From NCBI RefSeq assembly GCF_025024155.1, contig NW_026251721.1:186001-250000 (forward strand): a stretch of 64,000 bases of DNA, given 5' to 3'. Position 1 is the first letter of the stretch. The number at the start of each line of letters is the position of its first letter. Made by a program: the position numbers and the translations under genes. The stretch is from Gamsiella multidivaricata. Its lineage: Eukaryota > Mortierellomycota > Mortierellomycetes > Mortierellales > Mortierellaceae. The notes beneath the pieces are model-generated. The model was not told the origin of the DNA and searched no databases. It saw nothing but the letters and a program-made list of their open reading frames with translations. Shown piece after piece: positions 1 to 11,102 of the stretch.

Positions 1-771
1 GTTGACCCAACGACGAACTGTTGTGGTATTATTGTCACATCCAATCTTTTCAGCCAGCAGCAGCAGCTGGATGCGAATATCCTTGTGCCTGAGTACGATC
101 TCAAGATGTTGCCGTGCCAACTGGCCCTCTTCTTTACTAGAGATTGCCTCCTCCGACATGGCGCCACTCCAACCGGAGTTATGCTCCTTGACTAGGCGCT
201 TGAACAGCTCCCAATTGGATTCATGTAAATGGAACCCGCATACAAGTACCTGCGGCCTGCTGGACGAAGTGACAATCTTTGCGGATATGCTGCTAGTAGC
301 CAAAGTTTTCTGTTTGGAAGGTTGATGATAGCTATTGCTGCTGTCGTGGAAGGAACTGTCGCTTCGGGGTTTATTCCTGCTGAACCGCTGTTGGTCTCTC
401 GATACTACGCCCCAGGGCAAAGAAGGGTCCTTCTTAGTGATGGACATGAGCGAGTCAACAACATCCTTGATAGCCTCGCGTGTCTTAGCCTTGTCTGGGG
501 ATTGAAAGGGTGAATGTGAGTCCCTGCAAGTGCTGAGGACAGGCGACGGCTGCGAGGTGGGGGTTGACCGCGACGAGCCCGGGGTGTTTTTGGCAGGGAG
601 ACTGCTTTCGCTGTCTTGAGGAGAGAAGGGCCCTGTCCGGTGCTCGAGCCACAGGAAAGGGCAGGTGTAGTGGCACTCAAAGACGAGGCCCTCGTACTCT
701 GTGTGGATTCGGATGGCCGGTTTGGCGCAGAAGCAATGAGGCGGGATCATGCTGCCTGGCTGCCGTCTCAT
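1..771 (-). CDS. GRF-type zinc-finger protein, 3' end beyond window
   Basis: An open minus-strand frame of 257 codons runs from an ATG at 769-771 off the left edge without a stop. Near the N-terminus (about residues 10-43) it has CxC, then GLVFECHY and CPFLW. This matches the GRF zinc-finger pattern (CxC, later C and C, with an aromatic-rich end), a fold that binds nucleic acid in topoisomerases and nucleases. A Ser/Pro/Thr-rich linker follows, then a helical, charged segment near the edge (about residues 190-257). The start lies 140 bases downstream of the tetraspanin-like gene on the same strand. The domain is a pattern match by eye; the activity of the missing C-terminal part is unknown. 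The frame itself is secure because it stays open for 771 bases with normal coding composition. Confidence 0.6.
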   Translation of the reverse strand, partial: MRRQPGSMIPPHCFCAKPAIRIHTEYEGLVFECHYTCPFLWLEHRTGPFSPQDSESSLPAKNTPGSSRSTPTSQPSPVLSTCRDSHSPFQSPDKAKTREAIKDVVDSLMSITKKDPSLPWGVVSRDQQRFSRNKPRSDSSFHDSSNSYHQPSKQKTLATSSISAKIVTSSSRPQVLVCGFHLHESNWELFKRLVKEHNSGWSGAMSEEAISSKEEGQLARQHLEIVLRHKDIRIQLLLLAEKIGCDNNTTTVRRWVN

Positions 772-911
772 TATGGTAGTAGGTAATGGAGGATCGATCG
801 GTTTGGGCAGGCAAGCAGGCAGGGAGGAAAAGGAGGTGTTTGAGAAGAAAAGAGCAATGAGAAAATGAAAGAGCACTGGGGTAGCTGAAATTTATTGCTG
901 AAAAGCGTAAA

Positions 912-2099
912 TTATAAGGGCTGAGTCTCGCGCTTGTCCTCCGCATAGTCAGGCAGGTCCCGGTATTCGTAGTCGCGGGCGCCAAAGCAGCCGTAGAAAA
1001 ACCGACCCCGGTACTGCTGATGCTCATCGTCTTCGTCGCAAGAGCCGCCGCTTCCATCTTCGTCCTCGTCACTCTCCACATCATATTCTTCGCTGCCATA
1101 ATAATCCCCGACGGAGTAATGCGGCAAGTCATCGTCCTCGCCAGCAAGCAACGGCGCTCGTGCAATCTCGTCCTCAATCTGTTTTTCACTTTTGAAGAAC
1201 GGTGACTCCCCATCCGTCCGCTCCTGTTCGTCCTCGTCCGTTGGATCCATCGTGGCAAGGTGCTTGAACAGAATCGATAGCAAAAACACGCCTGTCAACT
1301 AATAATAATACCAAGTGGTTAAAAATCGCCAACCAAATTCCTATTCACGCGAGACTAATGCCGATTCCATGTCGACCTACCTGAATTAAGCGTATGCAGA
1401 AAATGATGGAGCCCAGGCGTTGAAGTCGCTTCCCAAAACGCATGTACAGAAACTGAGCGCAAGGCGGAAGATAAATCTCGGGGTCCAGGGACATTGTCGC
1501 CGCCCGATCCTCACGAGTGAGAAATCCTTGGCAGTGAAACTATGGCACACGTTGCGGAAGAAGATTAACAGGCTGATTTTTATTTATTTTAATTTTTTTG
1601 CTGCCAGACATTGATGGCAACTCATGCATGTTGCAAACTATTGCTTACCTCGGTCTGGAGATCACGAATAAGGCTCCTATCTGTATGGTATGCTTTATCC
1701 CAAGATTTTTGCAGTGCTTCCTGAATCCAGCTAGATCCAGACATGAATCCAATGATCGCGTTTCCAACCTGCACTGCAATAAAGCACAGCACCAGCGCAA
1801 AGTACTACAGCATGTTTTAGAAAAAAGAGTTTATGGCGTTAGCTACATTGGCAATATTTTCGTAAAAGAGATTCTGTCGTAAACCCAGGCACTTGAGCGA
1901 TCGCACTTACCAAATTCATGAGGTGCCTACAACCCTTGGCTACGCCAAGAAGGCCCATGATAGAGACGAGGACAACGCCCACGCCCATAACGTCAATGCC
2001 TACAGAAAGTGTCGGGATTAACATAATACCGTGCTGCATCGATCTCGCTTGTCGGTTCTGGACTTGTAGAATCTGGATCAACAGAACCGAGGCTGGAAT
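912..2099 (-). CDS. Tetraspanin-like membrane protein (5' exon unresolved)
   Basis: Four exons join in phase: 2099-1911, 1804-1649, 1539-1381 and 1298-912, with GTAAGT, GTAAGC and GTAGGT donors. They encode the end of a first membrane segment, a second one (IPTLSVGIDVMGVGVVLVSI), a third (YFALVLCFIAVQVGNAIIGF), a roughly 85-residue loop, a fourth segment ending LTGVFLLSILFKHL, and an acidic cytosolic tail rich in Asp, Glu, Tyr and Gly. The loop carries EFHCQGF and PPCAQF, resembling the cysteine motifs of the tetraspanin large loop, with CQG in place of the usual CCG. Tetraspanins organise plasma-membrane microdomains. The first exon could not be joined with confidence. Candidates are an ATG at 2388-2390 or the hydrophobic frame at 2729-2994. 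Family call moderate, exon chain strong. Confidence 0.65.
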
Positions 2100-2728
2100 C
2101 TACGAAAGATAATTCAATGTAGGACAAGAAGTCGCAAACGCACGCGTGTCAGTCGCGCAACTCATCGTAAAGTACTCCAATAGAGTTTGCTCTAAGCTAT
2201 TGCTCCACACACACTTGTTGATTCTGAACGCCGTGTTTCTGTGGAATGTCAAACCTGAGCGTGAGAGTGGAAAGAATAATGGAGTGAGAGTGAAGTGGAA
2301 TGGAGCGGAATGGAGTGCAGAGGGAAACAACAAGTGAACAATCGCACCTCTCTCTCTTTTCAGGTATCCCACTCGGTTCAAAATAGCCATCACTGTCGAA
2401 TCAACGCTTTACACAAGGGGCCAAATATCCCTGCTCCCAGGAGTCCGTGTCCTATCTAAAAGGTTGCGCTTTCTACAGGAGCAAGCTCGTATCCCAATTC
2501 CAGAAGAGCCGTGAACTGGGCTCGAGAGGGCAGTAATGCAGTTATGTCTGTCGTTATTTTCGCCTCCGTGATTAGAAAAGGGGCGCAAGGGACAGCAGGG
2601 ATCCGTATACAACCATATCACATACGGAATGTGCCCTCTCGAGTTCGTGTCAGTCCTACAAGTTCTTGTTGCACTTAACCGCTTCTTTTCATCTGACGCC
2701 TGCCTCTCTACTCCCGCCCTATGTATAC

Positions 2729-2994
2729 CTGTATTTCTTCCAAGAAAATACAGCTGCTGACAGTGGCAGCAGTATCAGCTGTGAGAGTGAAGAAGGATAA
2801 AAAGAAAAAACAACAGGTGTTCCATTTAAACTTGCCATTGTGGCCAGAAATACGAGTGGCGCTATGCACCATTGCAGTATCCGGGAGGGGGGACGGTAGA
2901 GCTCTTCCTGTCGTTGTCTCTCCATGGACTCGCTAGTGTATTCGAGGAACAAAGGATGCGCCTCTGTACTTATTTCTCTCTGTAATGAATCCAT
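2729..2994 (-). CDS. Putative hydrophobic exon upstream of the tetraspanin-like gene
   Basis: A minus-strand frame starts at an ATG (2992-2994) and runs 88 codons to a GTATAC donor at 2728. It encodes a polar N-terminus followed by two hydrophobic stretches (ILQWCIAPLVFLATM and LILLPLSAAVF). It lies just upstream of the tetraspanin-like exons on the same strand and could supply their missing first membrane segment. However, I found no intermediate exon that restores the required phase. It could equally be a separate small membrane protein or chance. Confidence 0.3.
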
Positions 2995-3349
2995 GTCCTG
3001 TATGTCCTTTTATTGCTTTCGTTCCTTGCTCGTTTATGTCGGGACTGAGTTCCTCTCCTGTCGGGTCGAAAAGGTGAAGAGAAGAAAGAATTGGGTCGCG
3101 AGTGGGGGGAGATTGAGTGGCAAATGAGTAGGATAAGAGAACAAAATGTGAAAGAGAATGAGGAAAGGGAAAAGGAGTGTTCGGGAAGGCGTGTGCTTTT
3201 TAAGAAGATGCACGACAGCACTGTGGGTGGTTTCCTACGTTAATGTAGATCGATCGCCCTGCCCAGGGTGTCTGGGTATGCAGATGTAATGTATAAGTAC
3301 AAAAAAAAAAAAAAAATGCAAGTGAAAAGGAGCTCCTTTTTTCAAGTAG

Positions 3350-3626
3350 GGACTGGAACCAGCGTCTTTTTAGCATCTTTGTTAACAGAACATCGCTCGA
3401 TGGTATTAGCCGTAGCAGCAGCAGCAGCAGTAATAACAACAGCGTCCAGAATAGCAGTGACAATACTGATGTCGATATGTTTGGCCATGGATTCAGTTCC
3501 TATACAACGCAAATAGAGAAGCCGGTATCGATATTCACCAATCTCAGTGCGTTGCAAGGATCGCGTTTGTCCTGGATCCTGGATCTTCTTTTTGCTATCA
3601 AAATCAAAAGACCTGTTAACTTGTAG
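3350..3626 (+). other. Possible Ser/Asn-rich exon, orphan
   Basis: After an AG at 3348-3349, a frame of 91 codons reads through a serine/asparagine-rich stretch that includes the AGC repeat near 3416-3430. It continues into an ordinary-looking hydrophobic end (LSWILDLLFAIKIK) and stops at 3624-3626. No partner exon with a start codon was found on either side, so this is a weak call: a lone exon, a decayed gene, or a chance frame over a trinucleotide repeat. Confidence 0.22.
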
Positions 3627-5064
3627 GCATGATAGATCGTGAAATGCTGGAATGTTTTCCTTGACAACCCACTTCGCACAAGAGAGGATTAGAACTAAGC
3701 GATTCTTTTCCTCCGGACCAAATTAGAATTGTCTTCTGTCGATCTTCTGCTGTGTGTCCGGGATGAAAGTGATATCTGGTATATCGGTAACAGCAATGGA
3801 CCCTGACATGTCGGGACCTCTATCGCTTTGTCAGCTGTGTCGGGTTCAACTCCATGTAGAAAGCAAATCTGTTTGCAGTTTTTTGCTAAAGATGGACAGA
3901 TCCTATGTTAACTCTGCACTGGTTTCATCCCAGTATGCGTCCTGTGGACTCTGCCTTTCCTTCTCCTCTATTTCCATCCTCTTTTCCTCGTTACCACTCA
4001 ATCGACTTACTCGTGTACTGGTCAACTCCACTCGCGTATCGACACACAAAATACTACAGCTACATACCCCACAATAGCTCGATAATAGCGCTTCAACGGA
4101 AAGACTCTGCGCATGTCGCCTCTCCACAATGTCTTCACAGCTGCTGGCGATCAACTACCGACTGCAGCGGTGGTACCGCAGCAGGACGCCGGACAGCAGC
4201 GCAGAGACCATCCAAAACATTGCACACTTCCGAAAGGCCAGCCTCAACGGCACGACTCAGCTTGACCGCAATAGTCGCCAATACAGATGACAGGATCAGA
4301 ATTTAGTTCCTGAAAGGTCCTGGAAACAATCCTTGACCGATATAATGGATGCTACGGCCATTCAAGCCTCGACACTCGGCTCTTACACGAACCTCTGCGT
4401 AGATAGAAGGTAATGAATGTGTGCCACAGCTTCTACGGCTTTGTCTTTATTCCAATTAATTGCTTCCTAGTCCATGATTGGTACGCAGGTCACGATGACC
4501 GGGCGTGGATTCGGCAGAAAACCTCATCTCATTTTCCAAGAGGACGTGTTTATGTAGACCATAATCAAGCACACCAAAGCTGAAGCGGACTTTCGGACAT
4601 AGATGGATATCAGGCGGGAGGGACCCTCAGCTCAGGAAGAAGTTTGTCTAGCGTAGAGTAAATAATATGCGGAAGGATTATCCTATGCTTTCGCGACTCC
4701 TTGTGTTAGGAGAAGTTAGAGACGCTGGATCACTGCTCGCTGCTATTGCTTTTTTCTTTTCTTTTTTTCTTTTCGTAGAATTGATGGGTGCTCAAGCAGA
4801 CAGAAAGAGCAAAAAAAAATAGGTATTATAGACTCTAGACACTATAGTAAACTAGCGTCCGCGAACAACAATGGCATCCTAATCAGGGAACCAGACGCGT
4901 CCGGATAGCGCGGTTTAGCCGTCTAGCCATCCGGAGCCCCCGCGCCCAAGCAGCCCCTTGCAAAGGCTCCCTTATTCTCGCGATATACACTTTCAGCAGA
5001 ACGACACATTGGTCTTACGTCTTGTCTATTAAGCGTTTTGTTTAATTTGTTCTCGTTCTACTCT
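3627..5064. other. Intergenic, no convincing gene; a hairpin and a small frame
   Basis: No conserved protein was recognised here. A 53-codon plus-strand frame at 4129-4290 has coding-like composition (begins MSSQLLAINYRLQRWYRS) but no partner exons and no known relative. Near 4900-4935 an inverted repeat (TCCGGAT/ATCCGGA, seven pairs, with an inner CGG/CCG) could form a hairpin in the 3' flank of the kelch gene. Short A and T runs occur near 4750-4820. Confidence 0.5.
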
Positions 5065-8000
5065 CTAGAACCCTGCGCTCTTCATTAGATCCGCACCACT
5101 AGCTTTGGGCTTTGGCGGCTTCATCTTTGCCAACAGCCCCTTCTTCTTCTCTTCACTTCCCGTGCTCTTCACACTCATCGCCTTGCCTCCACTGCTGCCT
5201 GACTTGTGTGACTCCACAGTGGACTCCGTCGTCACGGTCATCATACTACTCGCGTAATTCTTTCCGTTGCTCTTCGATCCCGACGACTTGGTGCTCACAT
5301 TGCTCGGCGTTCCTCCCATATGGTAATCTAACGCTCCCATCATCACCGCTGGATTATGCTGCAGGGGCTGTTGTTTCTGCAAGAACCTCTGCTGGTGTTG
5401 TTGTTGTTGCTGTTGTTGCATCGCCAACTCCTCGTCTCTCGCCTGTTGCTGCTCTATCAACATCAACTGTCGTGCATACTCCTCCTGTTGCCTCTGATGT
5501 TGCTGCTGCAACTGCTGGTGCTGCTGATCCAGCTCCTGGTGCATCTGCATCTGCATCTGCAGCCGCCGCTTTGCTTGCTGCGCCCTCATATCCCGGCCTC
5601 CCCCAGATGAGTGGATCGACGTGCCATCGTCTTGATCGTCCTGTACATACACACTTGGGACCCCCTCGCTGCCATTGCGCATATAGCCTGCCCCATGTGA
5701 TGCATACGAGCCCTGTGTCTGCGCGTTGGGTGGCAGTGGAGAGGAGTACCCCTGGAAATACGACTGACCTCTCGAGTGCGCGACAGGTGAAGCCAGCGGA
5801 CTGTCATTTGCCGATCCGGACCCACCAGATCCTGTACTCAAGAACGAAACTGGATGATGGTGGTGGTGTTGCTGACTCGAGAAAGAGGATGTTGTAGGTG
5901 GTGACCACACGGCGCGCTGCTGTCGAGAGGCTGCACCCGGTTCTGGGGAGGACATGTACACGGTTCCCTGCTGCTGCTGCTGCTGCTGCTGTATTGTGGA
6001 ATGGCTGTACTGCTGAAGAAGCGTCTCTCCAACGAGACCAATTCCACCATTGCCTCCATCCGTACTCACACTGTCGCGAGAGTGGTGCGAAGGAGGGCCG
6101 CGGTGTCGTCGCTCAGGTGTGACGGGCGGTCGACTTGAAGGTGGCGGGACTCGGGTGCTGTAGTTTCGGCTGAGACCATTCTCGAGCACGTACGCCTGCA
6201 CAGATACACGTTTTCGTGGCGCTGGAGGGAGTGGTGGCGGCTGGTCCTGCCCTGACTGTGCGGCCCTGTTAGCGAACATGGCCAACCCAACCGCGCGCGC
6301 CTGTAGACCGAGTTCTCCAGCCATCAGCGCTGAGTTATAGACTCGCATGGGATTGGTGATGACAGCTTGGTGCAGCACATCCAATGTCAGCGCATGAAGA
6401 CCATTGAGCTGGTACCGCCGTGCGAGAATTAGCAAGTAGTCCGCGATACCCGGTGTGATAAGCGCATTCTGCGGTAGCGCTCCTGTGTAGAGATAGTGCA
6501 AGAAGACCGGGATGACTTCGTCTGGGACTGGAAGGACGAGGATCAGCGGCGTGACATAGGGTGGTGAAAGGAGCATGGTTGCAAATTCAGGCCAGCGCCC
6601 TGCAAGGATCGTGGAGTTGGCATCAAAGAGCGTTCCGGTTGCAGAGGCAAGGTGCATATCACTCAGCCCTGTCTCTCTGAGAAGATCCTCGCCCAGGTCC
6701 TGCGCTATGCGGAGGAACGATGGCACGGGTCGTTCGTAGAGACCGTATGCCTGCAGGTTGATCATCATGAGGTGGTGGTGGTGCTGGATTCTGGTAGAAT
6801 AGTCGATCTCGGCGTTCGACTCGCGATTGCCAAAGATGAGCAAGGTGCCTGTTGCGGGGTGGAGGATCGTCCTGTTCCATGATCCAGTAAGGAGAGAAGT
6901 ATCGGTGTCAAGTTTTTCCCATCTGTTGAGCGATAGACTGAATGAATAAATGGCCAGCGTAGGAGCCTTGCCCGGCACGATCAATGTTCCTGTCAGGATC
7001 AGCTGGTTCTGATATACATGTCCCTGGGGGAAACGCAGGCCTGGCGGGAGCTCATAGCCCGTCCTTTCAAGTGCCTGCGACCTGTCGATTAACGTGAACG
7101 ACGGTGTTGACGACGCCAAGGACGGAGAATACTGTGGGGCGATGACTTTGAATTCCCTCTGCAGGTTTTGAAAGTTGTAGTTGGAATAGAGATAGATCGA
7201 GGGCATGTCAGTGCCAGCGTTGAACGCAGGCGTCAACTCTCCACTCTTCAACCGAACCGACGTTTTCTTGATGCTGTCCTGTTCAGAATCCGTTGTCTCT
7301 TTTGCTGTCGATGTCTTTATTGATCGAGAGGATGTAGTCGAGCTCGGGACGGAGATGCGCCCACTCAACACCATGGAAAGGTTGGCCATGGCATCAATTG
7401 AACCAGATTCTGTTGTTGACCACGAGAGGCTGGACGAGATCTGAGGCGAGGACGCATTCACGGATGGGAACGAGTGCGATGATGGCATAGACTCATTAGA
7501 GGCCTGTACGCTGGGGCCTGTGGCGGCAATTGTCCTATATGACCCACATTGTCCGATGTTCCTGACGGATGCAACCCATTCCCAGGTATGGAGGTCGAGA
7601 ATGCATGCATCCTCCACATATGCCTTGACCGTATCTGTGCCGCCAATGACTATCAGATAGTGATCGAGGATCGTCGCCATGTGTGCCCAGCGCGCCCTTG
7701 GGGTGTGCTCGTTCACGCGAGGGTGCTTCTGCTGCCAGCGTTGTGTGACAATGTCAAACACATGCAGATCATCTAGTGCTGCCAACTTTCCTGGTTGGTC
7801 ACCTTCATTGTCACTGTCTTCGCCGTTCTGCTGTACCTGTGCTGATCCCATGCCGCCAAACAGGATCAAAGACGTGCCGTATGCATTAAGGGTGTGGAAG
7901 TACCGAGGGCAAGGCTGAATCGATAGCGAACCGGAGTTGGTATTGACGGGATCGGTCGAGAGCGAAAGCGAAAAGAGAGCCCTTGAATCAGACGTCCCTG

Positions 8001-8454
8001 TGTCGGTGTTACTGTTACTGTTGCCGTTGCTATTGGCGTTGTCGCCTGCAGCTTGGATCGTCATCCAGTATCCCGTTTCAACGTCGAGTACGTAGTGACA
8101 GTTTGTTAGCTCGCGATCCTCGAGTCGACCTCCAAAACAGTGTAGGGCTGAATCGTTGACGAGCACGATCGCTGACCCCATGAGTGGCGGAGGGGATGCT
8201 CCCCTTGTTATTCTAGATGTGATTGCGAGAGCCTTTGTGGAGGGCAGCTGAGTTGCACTTTGGACGGAGGCACGTTTGTTGGAAGCAGGATGCTGAAGGC
8301 CGAGACCTGCATGGTGTGGGGTGTTGTTGGCATAGGAATCTGGGTGTCCATGAGCGTTGTAGGGGTCGTTGTAGGAGCCCAATGCAGCAGGCCTCTCCAT
8401 TGTTGTCATGATATGAAAGTGCGTGCGTTTGAAGGGTGTAGAATGGTGTGACAA
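5065..8454 (-). CDS. Kelch-repeat and BTB domain protein with polyglutamine tail
   Basis: A single uninterrupted frame of 1129 codons. Residues about 90-290 hold kelch-type blades, with glycine-rich strands such as LHCFGGRLEDRE, LILFGGMGS and LIVIGGTDT, each followed by a conserved W or Y. About residues 590-730 form a BTB/POZ-like region (LPVPDEVIPVFLHYLYTG), a dimerisation fold often used by Cul3 adaptors. The C-terminal 350 residues are disordered: Ser/Pro-rich, then glutamine and histidine runs (HHHHH, QQQQQQQ) in a likely coiled coil, ending in a Lys/Pro tail. An in-frame Met at codon 16 or 19 is an alternative start. Kelch/BTB fusions often recruit substrates to ubiquitin ligases or organise cell ends. 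Here the order (kelch before BTB) and the Gln-rich tail are notable. The exact role is not assigned. Confidence 0.85.
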   Translation of the reverse strand: MSHHSTPFKRTHFHIMTTMERPAALGSYNDPYNAHGHPDSYANNTPHHAGLGLQHPASNKRASVQSATQLPSTKALAITSRITRGASPPPLMGSAIVLVNDSALHCFGGRLEDRELTNCHYVLDVETGYWMTIQAAGDNANSNGNSNSNTDTGTSDSRALFSLSLSTDPVNTNSGSLSIQPCPRYFHTLNAYGTSLILFGGMGSAQVQQNGEDSDNEGDQPGKLAALDDLHVFDIVTQRWQQKHPRVNEHTPRARWAHMATILDHYLIVIGGTDTVKAYVEDACILDLHTWEWVASVRNIGQCGSYRTIAATGPSVQASNESMPSSHSFPSVNASSPQISSSLSWSTTESGSIDAMANLSMVLSGRISVPSSTTSSRSIKTSTAKETTDSEQDSIKKTSVRLKSGELTPAFNAGTDMPSIYLYSNYNFQNLQREFKVIAPQYSPSLASSTPSFTLIDRSQALERTGYELPPGLRFPQGHVYQNQLILTGTLIVPGKAPTLAIYSFSLSLNRWEKLDTDTSLLTGSWNRTILHPATGTLLIFGNRESNAEIDYSTRIQHHHHLMMINLQAYGLYERPVPSFLRIAQDLGEDLLRETGLSDMHLASATGTLFDANSTILAGRWPEFATMLLSPPYVTPLILVLPVPDEVIPVFLHYLYTGALPQNALITPGIADYLLILARRYQLNGLHALTLDVLHQAVITNPMRVYNSALMAGELGLQARAVGLAMFANRAAQSGQDQPPPLPPAPRKRVSVQAYVLENGLSRNYSTRVPPPSSRPPVTPERRHRGPPSHHSRDSVSTDGGNGGIGLVGETLLQQYSHSTIQQQQQQQQGTVYMSSPEPGAASRQQRAVWSPPTTSSFSSQQHHHHHPVSFLSTGSGGSGSANDSPLASPVAHSRGQSYFQGYSSPLPPNAQTQGSYASHGAGYMRNGSEGVPSVYVQDDQDDGTSIHSSGGGRDMRAQQAKRRLQMQMQMHQELDQQHQQLQQQHQRQQEEYARQLMLIEQQQARDEELAMQQQQQQQHQQRFLQKQQPLQHNPAVMMGALDYHMGGTPSNVSTKSSGSKSNGKNYASSMMTVTTESTVESHKSGSSGGKAMSVKSTGSEEKKKGLLAKMKPPKPKASGADLMKSAGF

Positions 8455-11102
8455 AGGCGGATCAGAATATGTATACTAGATTATATACTATATATTTCAA
8501 TGGAGTGCGGAGGTATAGACTGAGCAGGTGAAGGAATGAGTCTCTGTGATGGCGGATGGAGGATGATCTTTGTTCAGATGATCCTTGTCGAAGGCGTGTC
8601 TTTTCAGTCGTATGGGAACGAGGGGTTGTGAGGGAAGTGCAGCGCCAGTTGAATTGAACGAAAAATGTTAAATTAAAGTGCAGTTAAATATGTGGAGCGG
8701 AGTCTTTTTTTTCCTCGTCTTTTTCCCTGACACCCTTCAGAAATCAGGTCTTCCAAAGCAGATTGTTCCTGGAAATGAATTGGAGTGGGGGAAAATATCA
8801 TTAGCATTTTGTACAATAACATGTCTGACGATCGGTCTAAGACCGCAACTGAAGTTCGCTCTTCCGCCCCCATCCGCAAGTGATGGTAGTCCTTACCCAA
8901 ACGACTGGGATCCTGCAAAAGGAATGGTGTTGGAGATCAAAGAGATGATTCCCAGTAAGTGCGGCGGTGAGTGTACGCGCGTGAGTTAGGTAGAGGGGCG
9001 GGGACGCGAAGATGGGGGGACAGAGCTACTGAGAACACGAAGAGGGGGTGGCAATGGCGATGGTGGAGGAGGAAAAGAGGGAAGAGTGGCAGCAATGACG
9101 ATGAGTGGGGAAGAGCGTGGAGGTAGAGAAAAAAATAAATGAAAAGAGAGAAAACAAGAGAGGTGAGAGAAGGCAATTGGCATGCATTAGCATCAAGAAC
9201 CAAAAAAGAAAAAAGGATTCGAGAAAGCGAACAAACCGTAGGGCAACGGAAACCAGACCATACAAACAAATAAAAACCTTATTATCGAAGTTATCCATAC
9301 GTTCGGGTAACCAACCAAAAACTAACAATGGAACTATACCAACCAAAATCCATGAAGCCAAGCAACCGTCGTCGTCGTCGTCGTCTATGCGGACCAAATG
9401 AACCCCATGGTCATGCTAAGGATAGTTCAACTCTCATGATTGCAACATCGACGAGAAAATGCTACATATTCGGACTGGCTGCCCCAGTCTTGACTTATAC
9501 AAAGACAAGGTTCAGGGCGTGCTATAGAGTTTTATTTTATTTTTTTATTTTTTTTTGCCAATCTGGATTATCCCCCTACCCATCTTCTTTTCACCCTTGC
9601 TTCTTCGAGTCCATCTCAGCTAAAAGTACCATGCCATGACCATTAATGCCTTAGCCTAACGGGTTATTTTTATTACAAAAATGCTAGACCAGGGCATACA
9701 AAACGTTCATCTCTTTATGCACTATGGTCCAACCCTGCATTGCAACTGAACTAAAATTTCGGCAGCCAACTTGCCCTAGTTTGTGCTAAATGTCGATGCT
9801 CAATTGAGGTCAGCTGTGGTCCTAACTCTTTTTATTTTTACAATCCCAGCTTTGGAGGACTCGGGGACAAAAAAAGGCGCTGTCCAAGCAAGGCTCTCAG
9901 GGGTCGGTCTTCGTCCGTGGAGGGTGCCGAACTGAGGGAGTAGAGCCATGTGTATGTGAGTGAGCAGGCAAGTGGGTGAGTGGGGTGAGTGTGGGTTGTG
10001 TACCTGAGGGTCAATGGTTTGTGCATTCTCTCCACATGTTAGAGAAAAACATACAGATGATGGAGTAGCAAATGGGCGTGAATCACTAAAAAAAAAATAA
10101 AAAAAAAATTCGACTGCATGCGCAACCCCAACTTGCCCGGTTTGCAGGCGATGGGCCGAGAACGAGGCCCACCATGTCGAATCAATTGCAACTCCTCCTC
10201 TATTTTGTTGGTGGAAAGCAAAAGAAATGAACACACAAATATTTCTTGCTGCCGCTGCCTGGTGCTGGTGCTTGCTACTGTTTGGGCGCATTATACTCGT
10301 GCTTGCGGTAGATGGTTCTTCGCATGTACCACCCTGTTGATATTCTCGTTTGTCTGTTTGCGCTGTCTGTGCAACCATGCGGCAGGGTGCTGTTGTCTTT
10401 TATTCATTAATGATTGCAGCCGAGTGGAGACTGAGGAGAGGGCAAAAGTGAGCCTCATTAACTTTCCACCTCAGATTCTTGCTGGTCTGCATAGCATGAA
10501 AAAGTGACCAAAAAGAGAGAGAGAGAGCCATGTGCTAATGAACGGTCGCTCAGTGGACAATGCTTGGTTGACGATGTGTAGGGCACATCGCCTGGTCATT
10601 GGATGTAGCGGTCAATTGTAGTGAATTGTAGTGCGCGCTTTACCTGGCGTGATTAACTGCGGAAACGGCATCGTTCTTTCTAAAGAATGCCTCAATCGTG
10701 TGCCTCAGCCCTGTGCAACAATCTGGAGATAAAACCTGTAATGTGTCTTCATATGCAAGTCCAGGCCTTTTTTTTTTTTTTTTTATTCTGAAGCCTGCGC
10801 CGTAGTGCATGCATGCGCGCATGCATGCATTATGCATCCTCATATGTTGCATTAACTAACACAGCAATGTGACAGAACCAACAATCGCGGCAAGTGGCGT
10901 TGCATGATACTTTGGAGCGAGCGCATTGAGAAACACGCACATACATTTACGTATGAATCGCCAGCTAGTATGCGATAAGAAAATCAAAAAAAAACGCGTC
11001 GGTTTTATTGTCATGTAATGGCATCGGTCCTTATCTCTCCTTTCCTGGTGTCCACAGTCCTCGATCACTTTCTTTCTCTCACTCCTTATCTCTGCCAACA
11101 CT
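8455..11102. other. 2.6-kb intergenic stretch without recognisable genes
   Basis: Between the kelch gene and the transaldolase relic I see no frame that looks conserved. It holds A- and T-rich runs, GGGGAAG-type purine tracts (about 9000-9180), a CGT trinucleotide run near 9368-9385, a poly-T near 10768-10784 and an alternating palindromic tract of GCATGC units at about 10807-10830. The first several hundred bases probably contain the kelch promoter. Confidence 0.5.

Noticed and set aside
4129..4290. 53-residue plus-strand frame
   Set aside because: Composition looks coding, but there is no recognised family, no partner exon and no support beyond the frame itself. It is mentioned only in the gap entry.
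9800..10378. 192-codon minus-strand frame
   Set aside because: It crosses poly-A/T runs (poly-Phe), has no domain-like segments and lies in repeat-rich intergenic DNA.
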